From the NCBI RefSeq assembly GCF_947501225.1, contig NZ_CANMUW010000001.1:310001-374000 (forward strand): a stretch of DNA of 64,000 nt, in the 5' to 3' direction. The DNA is from an uncultured Shewanella sp. (lineage in GTDB: Bacteria; Pseudomonadota; Gammaproteobacteria; Enterobacterales; Shewanellaceae). The first letter of the stretch is position 1. Every line of letters starts with the position of its first letter. The notes beneath the pieces are model-generated. The model was not told the DNA's origin and ran no database searches. It was given only the letters and a program-made list of their open reading frames with translations. The position numbers and the translations under genes were made by a program. Below are positions 19,585 through 27,897 of this stretch, one piece after another.

Positions 19585-20811
19585 ATGTCAAAGAAATTAA
19601 CCACTCCTACATTCGGCCCGCTATCCGGGGTTCGGGTTGTATTTTCCGGTATTGAGATCGCAGGGCCATTTGCCGCCCAGATGCTTGCCGAGTGGGGCGC
19701 AGAAGTTATCTGGATCGAGAACGTAGCTTATGCTGATACTATTCGAGTGCAGCCTAACTATCCTGAGCTGTCACGTCGTAACCTACATGCCTTATCTCTG
19801 AACATCTTTAAAGATGAGGGGCGTGAGGCTTTCCTTAAGTTAATGGAAACCACTGATATCTTCATCGAAGCGAGTAAAGGGCCAGCCTTTGCCCGCCGCG
19901 GAATCACAGACGAAGTTCTGTGGGAACGTAACAAGAAGCTGGTTGTAGCTCACCTTTCAGGCTTCGGACAGTATGGTACCGATGAGTACACTAACCTTCC
20001 GGCTTATAACACCATCGCTCAGGCGTTCAGTGGTTACTTGATCCAAAACGGTGACAAGGACCAGCCTATGCCGGCCTTCCCTTATACGGCCGATTACTTC
20101 TCAGGCATGACGGCGACAACCTCTGCTTTGGCAGCTCTGTACCGTGTACGTGAAACCGGTGTCGGCGAGAGTATCGATGTCGCTATGTATGAAGTGATGT
20201 TGCGTATGGGTCAGTACTTCATGATGGATCACTTCAACGGCGGCGAGATGTGTCCCCGTATGACCAAAGGTAAAGATCCATATTACGCCGGTTGTGGTCT
20301 CTATACCTGTGAAGATGGCTACGTGGTCATGGAGCTGGTCGGTGCTATGCAGATCGAGGAGATGTTCAAAGATATGAATATCTCGCACCTATGGGGTACC
20401 GAGGAGATCCCTGAAGGAACTCAGCTTATTCATCGCGTGGAATGTCCTTTCGGTGAGCAGGTCGAAGAGAGTCTGGATGCCTACATGGCGACTCGAACCA
20501 TCGAAGAGGTGTTGGCGAGATTTGCAGAGCTTAACGTCGCCTGCGCTAAGGTGTTGACTGTTCCTGAGCTTGAGTCTAACCCACAGTATGTTGCCCGTGA
20601 ATCTATCACACAATGGGAAAACATCGATGGTAAGACCTGCAAGGGTCCTAACGTGATGCCAAAGTTCAAGAACAATCCGGGTCAGATCTGGCGTGGTATG
20701 CCAAAGCACGGTATGGATACCGCAGATATTCTGAGTGACATTGGTTACTCAGATGAAGAGATCCAAAGTTTAAGTGAGAAAGGCTTGGCCAAAGTCTCTG
20801 AGTGTAAGTGA
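19585..20811 (+). CDS. caiB: L-carnitine CoA-transferase CaiB
   Basis: A 408-residue class III CoA-transferase that follows E. coli CaiB (405 residues) almost block for block, for example [19 protein letters not shown] and [18 protein letters not shown]. The catalytic aspartate is D170 in [10 protein letters not shown], equal to D169 of the E. coli enzyme. It moves CoA from gamma-butyrobetainyl-CoA or crotonobetainyl-CoA to carnitine. The ATG has a strong AGAAGGG ribosome site. The stop codon lies ten bases before the caiC start. Confidence 0.97.
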   Translation: MSKKLTTPTFGPLSGVRVVFSGIEIAGPFAAQMLAEWGAEVIWIENVAYADTIRVQPNYPELSRRNLHALSLNIFKDEGREAFLKLMETTDIFIEASKGPAFARRGITDEVLWERNKKLVVAHLSGFGQYGTDEYTNLPAYNTIAQAFSGYLIQNGDKDQPMPAFPYTADYFSGMTATTSALAALYRVRETGVGESIDVAMYEVMLRMGQYFMMDHFNGGEMCPRMTKGKDPYYAGCGLYTCEDGYVVMELVGAMQIEEMFKDMNISHLWGTEEIPEGTQLIHRVECPFGEQVEESLDAYMATRTIEEVLARFAELNVACAKVLTVPELESNPQYVARESITQWENIDGKTCKGPNVMPKFKNNPGQIWRGMPKHGMDTADILSDIGYSDEEIQSLSEKGLAKVSECK

Positions 20812-20821
20812 GGCATTGATA

Positions 20822-22375
20822 ATGGATATCGTTGGTAGCAAAACAATCAGATGCATGTGGGAAGAGCGTGCGCGTAAATATAGTGATAACACAGCGTTAG
20901 TTTTTGAGGATGCTGCTGGCGATGTCCGAGAGTTAACTTATAGTGCACTGAATGGCGAAATAAACAGGGCGGCGAATCTATTTCTTAAGTTAGGGATTAA
21001 TAAGGGAGATAAGGTAGCCGTACAGTTATATAACAGTCCTCAATTCATATTTTGCTGGTTTGGTCTGGCAAAAATTGGCGCCGTTATCGTTCCTCTTAAC
21101 ACGCAATATGTTTATGGGGAGTGTAAATACATCATCGACAAGTGTGATGTAAAAGCGGCGGTCATTGAGGAGGAGTTCCTGCCTATCTATAAACAGATAG
21201 AGCAGGATGATGACAATACGGTTGAAAATATCTTAGTTACCAGGACGGTTAACAGTGATATTTCGGGTGCCATCAATTTCGATACACTCTTGAGTCAACA
21301 ATCTGCTCAGCTGGATAAAATTGTGCCGTTAAGCAGTGATGATGTCGCTGAAATATTATGTACTTCCGGCACAACTTCCAGACCCAAAGGCGTAGAGATC
21401 ACTCACTGTAACCTTCTGTTCGCAGGGTATTACACCGCCTGGCAAACCAATTTGAGAGCCGATGACACCTATCTGACGATGATGCCAAGCTTTCATATCG
21501 ATTTTCAGTGTAATGCGGCTATGGCAGCGTTTACCGTCGGTGCACGTCTTGTCATGCTCGAAAAGTACAGTGCACGCAGGTTTTGGAAACAGATCTGTGA
21601 CTACAGGGCTACTATCACCCACAGCATGCCGATGATAGTACGAACCCTGATGTTGCAGCCTGTTATGCCCAATGAACGTGACCACTGTCTGCGTGACATG
21701 CTGTTTTTTATGCATATTTCAGATCAGGAAAAGTTGGATTTTGAGACACGTTTCAATGTTCAGCTTTTCAACTCCTACGGCATGACTGAAACCTTAGTTG
21801 GCCTGATTGGTGATACGCCTGGTGAAGAGCGTCACTGGCCCTCTATCGGCAGGCCCGGATTATCCTATGAAGCCAAGATCACAGATGGCAACGGCGATGA
21901 AGTAGGGCCCAACGTTGTTGGTGATCTGCGCGTCAAAGGTGTGCCCGGGAGAACGATTCTCAAGGGGTATTATAAGGATCCCGAAGCGACAGCCGAGGTA
22001 TTGACTGCCGATGGTTGGCTATTTACCGGCGATAAGGCTTATGTCGATGAGAGGGGCTTATTTTACTTTGTCGATAGAAAGACAAATATGATCAAACGTT
22101 CCGGTGAGAATATCTCAAGCAGTGAAATTGAAAAGGTGCTGATGTCGCATCCCGATATTTTAGATGCTGCGGTTATCGGTGTGCCCGATCATATTCGTGA
22201 TGAAGCGGTCAAAGCCTTCGTAATTTTTAATGAGGGAATGTCACTGAGTATCGATGAGATTATCGATTTCTGCTCTGAAAATATGGCGAAGTTTAAAGTT
22301 CCATCTTATGTGGAAATAAGAGAGTCATTCCCAAGAACTTGTACGTGTAAAGTCGACAAAAAACTTCTTGCGTGA
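20822..22375 (+). CDS. caiC: Carnitine/crotonobetaine-CoA ligase CaiC
   Basis: A 517-residue adenylate-forming acyl-CoA ligase, exactly the E. coli CaiC length from the chosen start. Signature motifs are present: the P-loop-like LCTSGTTSRPKGVEITH, SYGMTET, GWLFTGDKAY and the C-terminal AKFKVPSYVEIRESFPRT hinge region. The frame is open further upstream to 20774, inside caiB, but MDIVGSKTIRCMWEE aligns with the E. coli N-terminus, and GTGAGG overlapping the caiB stop gives a ribosome site. The usual A10 lysine near the end appears as CKVDKKLLA. It primes the pathway by making betaine-CoA esters at the cost of ATP. Confidence 0.95.
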   Translation: MDIVGSKTIRCMWEERARKYSDNTALVFEDAAGDVRELTYSALNGEINRAANLFLKLGINKGDKVAVQLYNSPQFIFCWFGLAKIGAVIVPLNTQYVYGECKYIIDKCDVKAAVIEEEFLPIYKQIEQDDDNTVENILVTRTVNSDISGAINFDTLLSQQSAQLDKIVPLSSDDVAEILCTSGTTSRPKGVEITHCNLLFAGYYTAWQTNLRADDTYLTMMPSFHIDFQCNAAMAAFTVGARLVMLEKYSARRFWKQICDYRATITHSMPMIVRTLMLQPVMPNERDHCLRDMLFFMHISDQEKLDFETRFNVQLFNSYGMTETLVGLIGDTPGEERHWPSIGRPGLSYEAKITDGNGDEVGPNVVGDLRVKGVPGRTILKGYYKDPEATAEVLTADGWLFTGDKAYVDERGLFYFVDRKTNMIKRSGENISSSEIEKVLMSHPDILDAAVIGVPDHIRDEAVKAFVIFNEGMSLSIDEIIDFCSENMAKFKVPSYVEIRESFPRTCTCKVDKKLLA

Positions 22376-22445
22376 ATTGAATTAAATAGTGTGAATTGAT
22401 CTTTTAATCAGAGTCATCTGAGATGGCTCTAAATGGAGTATTAAC

Positions 22446-23231
22446 ATGAGCGAATCATTGCACGTCACCCGAAATGGCAGCATTTTAGAAATCACCCTGG
22501 ATAGACCCAAGGCCAATGCCATCGATGCAAAAACAAGCTTTGAGATGGGCGAGGTTTTCCTGGCTTTTCGTGAAGACCCTGAGCTACGCGTCGCGATTAT
22601 TACCGGCGCCGGAGCGCGTTTCTTCTCTGCAGGTTGGGATCTGAAGGCCGCCGCAGAAGGTGAGGCTCCGGATGCAGACTTTGGTCCTGGCGGATTTGCC
22701 GGGCTGACAGAGATCTTCGATCTGGATAAGCCAGTTATTGCAGCCGTTAACGGTTATGCGTTTGGTGGTGGTTTTGAACTTGCGCTGGCTGCAGACATGA
22801 TTGTATGTAGCGAAAATGCAAGCTTTGCTCTGCCTGAAGCTAAGCTGGGTATCGTACCGGACAGCGGCGGAATGCTACGCCTGCCTAAGTTGATGCCGCC
22901 AGCCATCGTTAATGAATTGATGATGACAGGCCGTGGTATGGATGCCGAAGAGGCGCTGCGTTGGGGTGTCGTTAACCGCGTGGTTGAAAGCGATAAACTG
23001 ATGGATAGTGCCCGTGAATTGGCGCAAGAGATCGCTCAGGGTGCACCTTTAGCTATCGCCGCGATTAAAGAGATCTACCGTGAAACCGGTGAGCTATCGG
23101 TCGAAGAGGGTTATCGCCATATTCGCAAGGGGACTTTGAAAAACTATCCATCGGTATTGCATTCAGAGGACGCGCTAGAGGGACCTTTAGCATTTTCTGA
23201 GAAACGCGATCCTGTTTGGAAGGGCAGATAA
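22446..23231 (+). CDS. caiD: Carnitinyl-CoA dehydratase CaiD
   Basis: A 261-residue crotonase-family enzyme, the length of E. coli CaiD. The crotonase oxyanion and catalytic regions are clear ([32 protein letters not shown], and [15 protein letters not shown] with the expected glutamate). It interconverts L-carnitinyl-CoA and crotonobetainyl-CoA. It follows caiC by 70 bp, with GGAG (22436-22439) upstream of the ATG. A strong hairpin follows the stop, so expression of later genes may be lower or separately controlled. Confidence 0.96.
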   Translation: MSESLHVTRNGSILEITLDRPKANAIDAKTSFEMGEVFLAFREDPELRVAIITGAGARFFSAGWDLKAAAEGEAPDADFGPGGFAGLTEIFDLDKPVIAAVNGYAFGGGFELALAADMIVCSENASFALPEAKLGIVPDSGGMLRLPKLMPPAIVNELMMTGRGMDAEEALRWGVVNRVVESDKLMDSARELAQEIAQGAPLAIAAIKEIYRETGELSVEEGYRHIRKGTLKNYPSVLHSEDALEGPLAFSEKRDPVWKGR

Positions 23232-23251
23232 TCTATCGATTAACTGCCTGG

Positions 23252-23281
23252 CTGTGGGATCCGGTGCTCCCGGTCCCACAG
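23252..23281 (+). terminator. Stem-loop after caiD
   Basis: CTGTGGGA-T-CCGG (23252-23264) pairs with CCGG-TCCCACAG (23270-23281), 12 bp with one bulge, followed by TTATT. It may be a partial terminator between caiD and the hydratase gene. Confidence 0.55.
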
Positions 23282-23429
23282 TTATTCCAACTCTGTTAAA
23301 AGTTTTTATGGCCCGCCGGGCTTAGTGTCATCTTTTTATATCCATATCCTATGTTCTTCGGAGCACGCTCTGAAGAGACAACTGTTTAAAGTAAAAGTCG
23401 ATAGTTCAGGTAGATAAAGGGAGTTTCAA

Positions 23430-24281
23430 ATGGCGTTAAAGTTAGAGATGCAGGGGCAGACCTATGGTCCGTTTATTAATGAATATACCGAAAGGGATGT
23501 CATGCTGTTTGCACTGGGTTGCGGTGCGGGGAGTGATGGTAAAACAGATTTAGATTACGTGTATGAAAAGAATTTAAAAGTATTACCTATGTTTGCGGCA
23601 ATACAGATTGTCGACGCCGAGGTGACCAAGACCATAGACTATGGTTTCCAGTGGGGAGGCTCTTTGCATTGGGGCTTCGATCTGCATATTCATCAGCCAT
23701 TACCCACCCGTCCCGGCAAGCTGAGCACTAAGGTATTGCTTAAAGGTTTGTTCGATCGAGGCGAGGGACGTGGATGTCTTGCCCAGCATATCGGCGAAAC
23801 CTTCGATGAAGCCGGAACTAAACTCTTTACCAATGAAAGCTGGGACTGCGCCCTCTATGACGGTGGTTTCGGCGGTCCTAAGGCACCAAGAGATATCGTT
23901 GAGATGCCTGAACGGGTCGCGGATTTTGAGATTGAACAGGAAATCCCGTTGAATCAGGCGCTGATATATAGGCTCTCCGGAGATGACCATCCTCAGCATG
24001 TCGACTGGGAATATGCGCAGAAATTTGGTCACCCAAAGCCGAACCTGCATGGCGTGAGTACTGCCGGCGTTGCCTGTCGCCACATCATTCAAGCGATGTT
24101 CCCCGGCGAACCGGAGCGATTGACAAGGTTCAAGACCCGTTTGACACGGTCACTGTATCCCGGCTGTACGGTGAAGACTCAAATCTGGAGATGGGATGAC
24201 AACTGCATACATTTCAGAATGGTGGATGCAAACGACCCTGAGACGGTCTATCTGAACTTTGGCTTAGTCGAATGGAAGTAA
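23430..24281 (+). CDS. MaoC-type (hydratase-2) enoyl-CoA hydratase
   Basis: A 283-residue double hot-dog protein of the hydratase-2 kind, as in the hydratase unit of peroxisomal MFE-2. The hydratase motif is intact in the second half: YRLSGDDHPQHVDWEYAQKF followed by HPKPNLHGV, with the conserved aspartate and histidine near residues 189-194 and the LHG turn. Members hydrate trans-2-enoyl-CoA to (R)-3-hydroxyacyl-CoA. It is not part of the E. coli cai operon but sits here between caiD and caiE with its own good ribosome site (AAAGGGAG). A role on crotonobetainyl-CoA or a related intermediate is inferred from position only. Confidence 0.85.
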   Translation: MALKLEMQGQTYGPFINEYTERDVMLFALGCGAGSDGKTDLDYVYEKNLKVLPMFAAIQIVDAEVTKTIDYGFQWGGSLHWGFDLHIHQPLPTRPGKLSTKVLLKGLFDRGEGRGCLAQHIGETFDEAGTKLFTNESWDCALYDGGFGGPKAPRDIVEMPERVADFEIEQEIPLNQALIYRLSGDDHPQHVDWEYAQKFGHPKPNLHGVSTAGVACRHIIQAMFPGEPERLTRFKTRLTRSLYPGCTVKTQIWRWDDNCIHFRMVDANDPETVYLNFGLVEWK

Positions 24282-24327
24282 TCGAGTGGAAATAGCCGGG
24301 TAAACAATAGTCTGATTTACGTTTTGC

Positions 24328-24384
24328 TGGTGAGCTCAAGCTTTTATGAATTATCTATGACCCCTCGATATTCAGAGCTCACCA
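24328..24384 (+). other. Inverted repeat ahead of caiE
   Basis: TGGTGAGCTC (24328-24337) and GAGCTCACCA (24375-24384) are perfect 10-bp complements with a 37-base loop, in the 292-bp gap before caiE. No T run follows directly. Confidence 0.5.
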
Positions 24385-24573
24385 CACTTTACCGGCGATA
24401 TGAGAGAGTATCTGTTAGTTTTTTGCTTTTTGTCAAAGAGTTAACCGCTAATCTCTCAAGAAAAGCAAGAGAGTGATTTTAATGGCTTGTTATGGTCTTG
24501 AAAGAGTGAAGGCTCAAGCCGATGGTTAAATTGAACAATATGGCAAAGTGGATAGATGAAGTGAGAAATTTTA

Positions 24574-25164
24574 ATGCCCTGTTATGAGTTCGAAGGTTTA
24601 GTGCCAGTGGTCGATCCCAGTGCCTATGTTCATCCCTCAGCTGTATTGATCGGCGATGTGATCGTGGGTGCCGATGTCTATATCGGACCGAATGCATCGC
24701 TGCGGGGAGATTATGGGCGCCTGATCTTAGAGAAAGGCTCCAACCTGCAAGATGGCTGCATCATGCATGGTTATGCGGGCATGGATACGGTTGTCGGGCA
24801 GGACGGTCATATCGGACACGGTGCCATCTTGCATGGCTGCAAAATTAAACAAAATGCGCTGGTTGGCATGAATGCAGTAGTGATGGATGGGGCCGTGATT
24901 GAGCGCGATAGCATTGTCGGTGCGATGAGTTTCGTCAAAGGGGGCTTCAAAGGTGAGCCCAGGCAACTTCTGATCGGTTCCCCCGCTAAGGCTATTCGTC
25001 AGGTATCTGAGCAGGACCTGCACTGGAAGGGGCTGAATACCTTAGAGTATCAGTTATTGGCGGGACGCTCGTCGAGAAGCATGAAGGAGGTTGAACCTCT
25101 GCTACAGGTAGAGGCTAACCGTCCACGACTAAGCGGTTCAACCGAGGTGCAGCCTAAGCCCTAG
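24574..25164 (+). CDS. caiE: Carnitine operon protein CaiE
   Basis: A 196-residue left-handed beta-helix protein of the gamma-carbonic-anhydrase/hexapeptide family, matching E. coli CaiE closely ([47 protein letters not shown]). The histidines that would bind metal in this family are in place. Its exact function is unsettled; in enterobacteria it stimulates CaiB and CaiD activity and is thought to help supply a cofactor. The ribosome site is weak (GTGAGAAA). It is separated from caiD by the extra hydratase gene. Confidence 0.93.
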   Translation: MPCYEFEGLVPVVDPSAYVHPSAVLIGDVIVGADVYIGPNASLRGDYGRLILEKGSNLQDGCIMHGYAGMDTVVGQDGHIGHGAILHGCKIKQNALVGMNAVVMDGAVIERDSIVGAMSFVKGGFKGEPRQLLIGSPAKAIRQVSEQDLHWKGLNTLEYQLLAGRSSRSMKEVEPLLQVEANRPRLSGSTEVQPKP

Positions 25165-25204
25165 CCGACCTCGGGTAAATCACGTGACAAGGTGACGTTT
25201 ACCG

Positions 25205-25316
25205 TGCCACCTGACGAACTTGATGACTTACATGCGCTATTTTAATTAGCGGCAATCGGTGATTATCAATCCCCACATCGTTTGCCTCTGTTATCGATAG
25301 CGGTCGTCAGGTGGCA
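25205..25316. repeat. 112-bp element with 13-bp terminal inverted repeats
   Basis: TGCCACCTGACGA (25205-25217) is the exact reverse complement of TCGTCAGGTGGCA (25304-25316). CAGGTGGCATA at 25309 recurs in direct orientation at 25352. It could be a stem-loop or a small MITE-like remnant; no target duplication was identified. Confidence 0.5.
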
Positions 25317-25440
25317 TACCTTTACGGTTCAGGTATGAGATACACACAAGCCAGGTGGCATATGCAGTGTTCAGATGCACCGGATACTAATTCGAATAGA
25401 AAAGTAATTTTTATTATCACACTTTGATAAGGAGAGGAGC

Positions 25441-26391
25441 ATGCCGCTCGATCCAAAAGTTGAAACGTTTTTGCAAGAGGTTCGTGATTCAGGGGCCCCG
25501 GCCTATGAAGATATGACACCGGCTGAGTCCAGACGAGAGGAGTTGGCGGCTTTGGCATCATCGACGCCCAGTCGTGAGCCCGAGACTGTCGCAGCCGTAG
25601 AGCATAGATTTATTCCCGGGCCGACGGCCGATCTGCCAATTCGAATCTATCGCCCGCAAGGTTGTGAAGACAGAACCGAACTGCAGCCCGGACTTATCTT
25701 TATTCATGGCAGTGGCTGGGTGGTATCAAATATTGAAACCAATGACTCGTTCAGTCGTGCACTCGCTAACCGTACCGGCAGTGTGGTCATCGCCATCAAT
25801 TATCAGAAGGCGCCGGAGCACAAGTTTCCTATCCCAATGGATGATTGTTACGCCTCGACTAAGTGGGTGTTCGAGTATGCAGCACATCTGGGTCTGGATG
25901 TTAACCGTATCGGTATTTTAGGGGACAGCGCCGGTGGTAATCTCGCCGCCGCGGTATGTTTACGTCTGCGTGATGAAACGGGACCTAAGTTGGCCTATCA
26001 GGCTCTGGTTTACCCTGCGGTGCAATATGGATGGAACACGCCTTCAGCCATAGCCAATGCCGAAGGATATCTATTGCAGCGAGCCAGCATGAAATATTAC
26101 TGGCACCATTATATGCGCAGTGAAGCCGATGCCAAAAATCCCTACTGCTCACCTATGGGGGCGGCAGATCATAGTGGGTTACCCCCGACTTTCATCTACA
26201 CCGCTCAGTATGACCCCTTGTGTGATGATGGTTGTCTCTACGCTCAGAAACTTCAGGAGTGCGGTGTGCCGGTAAAATACAGGATGTATGACGGCGTCAT
26301 TCATGGTTTTATTAAGATGTTGGGAGTATTCGACCAGGCCGACGATTTTCTTGATGAGATAAGCGAAGATTTGAATAGTGTGATCGGTTAA
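25441..26391 (+). CDS. HSL-family alpha/beta hydrolase (esterase)
   Basis: A 316-residue hormone-sensitive-lipase-type esterase. The oxyanion motif reads HGSGW at residues 89-93 (family HGGGW with one Gly changed to Ser). The nucleophile elbow GDSAGGN gives S163, and D258 (YDPLCDDG) and H288 (VIHGF) complete the triad. No signal peptide is seen, so it is cytoplasmic. It has a strong ribosome site (AAGGAGAGGAG). It lies at the end of the cai gene row, after caiE, and might hydrolyse an acyl-carnitine or related ester, but only position suggests this. A general short-chain esterase is equally possible. Confidence 0.88.
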   Translation: MPLDPKVETFLQEVRDSGAPAYEDMTPAESRREELAALASSTPSREPETVAAVEHRFIPGPTADLPIRIYRPQGCEDRTELQPGLIFIHGSGWVVSNIETNDSFSRALANRTGSVVIAINYQKAPEHKFPIPMDDCYASTKWVFEYAAHLGLDVNRIGILGDSAGGNLAAAVCLRLRDETGPKLAYQALVYPAVQYGWNTPSAIANAEGYLLQRASMKYYWHHYMRSEADAKNPYCSPMGAADHSGLPPTFIYTAQYDPLCDDGCLYAQKLQECGVPVKYRMYDGVIHGFIKMLGVFDQADDFLDEISEDLNSVIG

Positions 26392-26466
26392 TTAAATACC
26401 GGCTTCATGAAAAGATCATTATCTGCTTAATTGAAAGGCTGCAAATTGACACTCGGTTGAATAGAT

Positions 26467-26503
26467 TTGGACGTTGTTGTTATTAATTGGTAACAACGTC
26501 CAA
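26467..26503 (+). terminator. Stem-loop after the esterase gene
   Basis: TTGGACGTTGTT (26467-26478) and AACAACGTCCAA (26492-26503) form a perfect 12-bp stem with a 13-base loop. There is no long T run, but it is well placed to end the extended cai transcript. The rest of 26392-26858 is AT-rich with nothing else recognised. Confidence 0.55.
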
Positions 26504-26858
26504 GTTAACGGGGTGTGATCGATTATCTTATTAGTGTAATAGTGGTTAATGTGTCGGGGTTATTTTAACTTCTGGCATTAACCTTGTATTTTGCATTAAG
26601 TGTATAGTTATAATTTTATTCATATTTTTACTTATTTTTATATTTTTTATCATAATTGAACTTATATTTTCATCTGTATTTCGGTTTGACTCTTTCTTGC
26701 CGCTCACGTTATTGATCCTGTTTGTGAGCCTGGTCTTATTATTAAAAACTCCCGTCTGTTTTAACCAAGGCTTAACACTTTATTGTGCGCCTCATTACAT
26801 ATTTTTTGTGTAAGCCTATGATAATCTGTTTGGAAGTTTTTTCGATATGTAGTTAAAT

Positions 26859-27749
26859 ATGAATAATAACATTCCGTTAAGAGCTCTTCAGATTTTTGAG
26901 TCCTGTGCAAGACTAGAGAGTTGCTCTCTTGCCGCTAATGAATTGAGTATTACTCAAAGTGCTGTGTCGCAACAGATTAAGCAGCTGGAAGACTACTTTT
27001 TAGAGAAGTTATTTTATCGAAATGCAGGAAAGATTAACCTGACCGAAGCGGGCCTCGAGTTGAGACAGAGGCTGTCCCCGGTTTTTTATGATCTTAACAG
27101 TGTGTGTGCGAGCCTGGTTCCAACGATGTCGGGCGAGGTCAGAGTACACTCCTATACCTCTCTTGCCGCCAGATGGCTGGTTCCGAATATGGAGAAGCTC
27201 AGAAAGCAATACCCTGAATTAAATATCAATGTGGGTATGTTTCAAAATGATATCGAAATGAGCGACATGATTGCCGACATCTTTATTGTGACTAGGGAGT
27301 CACAAGATGGTTATCTGTTCAAGCCCTTGATTAAAGAGACGCTGATAGCGTTTTGTAGTCCTGAATATCTGGAAAGGGCCGGGGAGATCACGGCGCAAAA
27401 TCTACATGAACACTGCCTGTTATTCTCAAAACACAAAGATTATGGCCTGGACTGGGATAGCTGGTTCAGGGATAACGGTGTCGAGATGAGCTCAACTCAG
27501 AAGAGACTGGTGTTCAACCATAATATGCTTGCCGTTCAGGCTGCGATATTCGGAGAGGGGATTGTCTTAGGTGTCGAGCAAACCTTAAGGGTGGAAATTG
27601 AGTCCGGTAATCTTGTTAAACTGGATCTGCCTTCATGTTATTCGGGCTTTAATTATTCGATAGCCTATAAAGCTTCGAAGCAGCGGGATGCCAGAATCAT
27701 GAAAATTGTCGACTGGATATGTGACAAGTACCCCAGGGTGAGCAGTTAA
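26859..27749 (+). CDS. GcvA-type LysR regulator, candidate cai/fix regulator
   Basis: A 296-residue LysR regulator. The start (IPLRALQIFESCARLESCSL, then ITQSAVSQQIKQLEDYF) is the GcvA/AmpR branch, whose members typically bind CTAAT-containing T-N11-A sites. The effector domain fills residues 90-290. It lies 467 bp after the esterase on the same strand. No caiF gene is in the window, so this protein is the best local candidate to bind the TTAG-N5-CTAA array at 15.8-16.1 kb. That link is inference. The ribosome site is weak. Confidence 0.88.
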   Translation: MNNNIPLRALQIFESCARLESCSLAANELSITQSAVSQQIKQLEDYFLEKLFYRNAGKINLTEAGLELRQRLSPVFYDLNSVCASLVPTMSGEVRVHSYTSLAARWLVPNMEKLRKQYPELNINVGMFQNDIEMSDMIADIFIVTRESQDGYLFKPLIKETLIAFCSPEYLERAGEITAQNLHEHCLLFSKHKDYGLDWDSWFRDNGVEMSSTQKRLVFNHNMLAVQAAIFGEGIVLGVEQTLRVEIESGNLVKLDLPSCYSGFNYSIAYKASKQRDARIMKIVDWICDKYPRVSS

Positions 27750-27834
27750 CTTAAGTAGGGTAAGGGCACGGGCTTAGATTATGCCTGTCGCCTGCGCTTG
27801 ATACCCTCTGCAGCCGTTTCCCTTCCTCAAGGTG

Positions 27835-27864
27835 TTTAACATCCCTGTAACTTTCGCTATGATA
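27835..27864 (+). promoter_or_regulatory. Possible promoter of the Ntn hydrolase gene
   Basis: TTTAAC (27835-27840) and TATGAT (27859-27864) are 18 bases apart, about 35 bases before the next start codon. The match to sigma-70 is moderate. Confidence 0.35.
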
Positions 27865-27897
27865 GACAAAAGCATCTGTTAATCATGGCGTTAGTTT

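Noticed and set aside
20774..20821. Longer N-terminus for CaiC
   Set aside because: These codons lie within caiB and just after it, and the E. coli protein begins at the equivalent of 20822, where a ribosome site is present.
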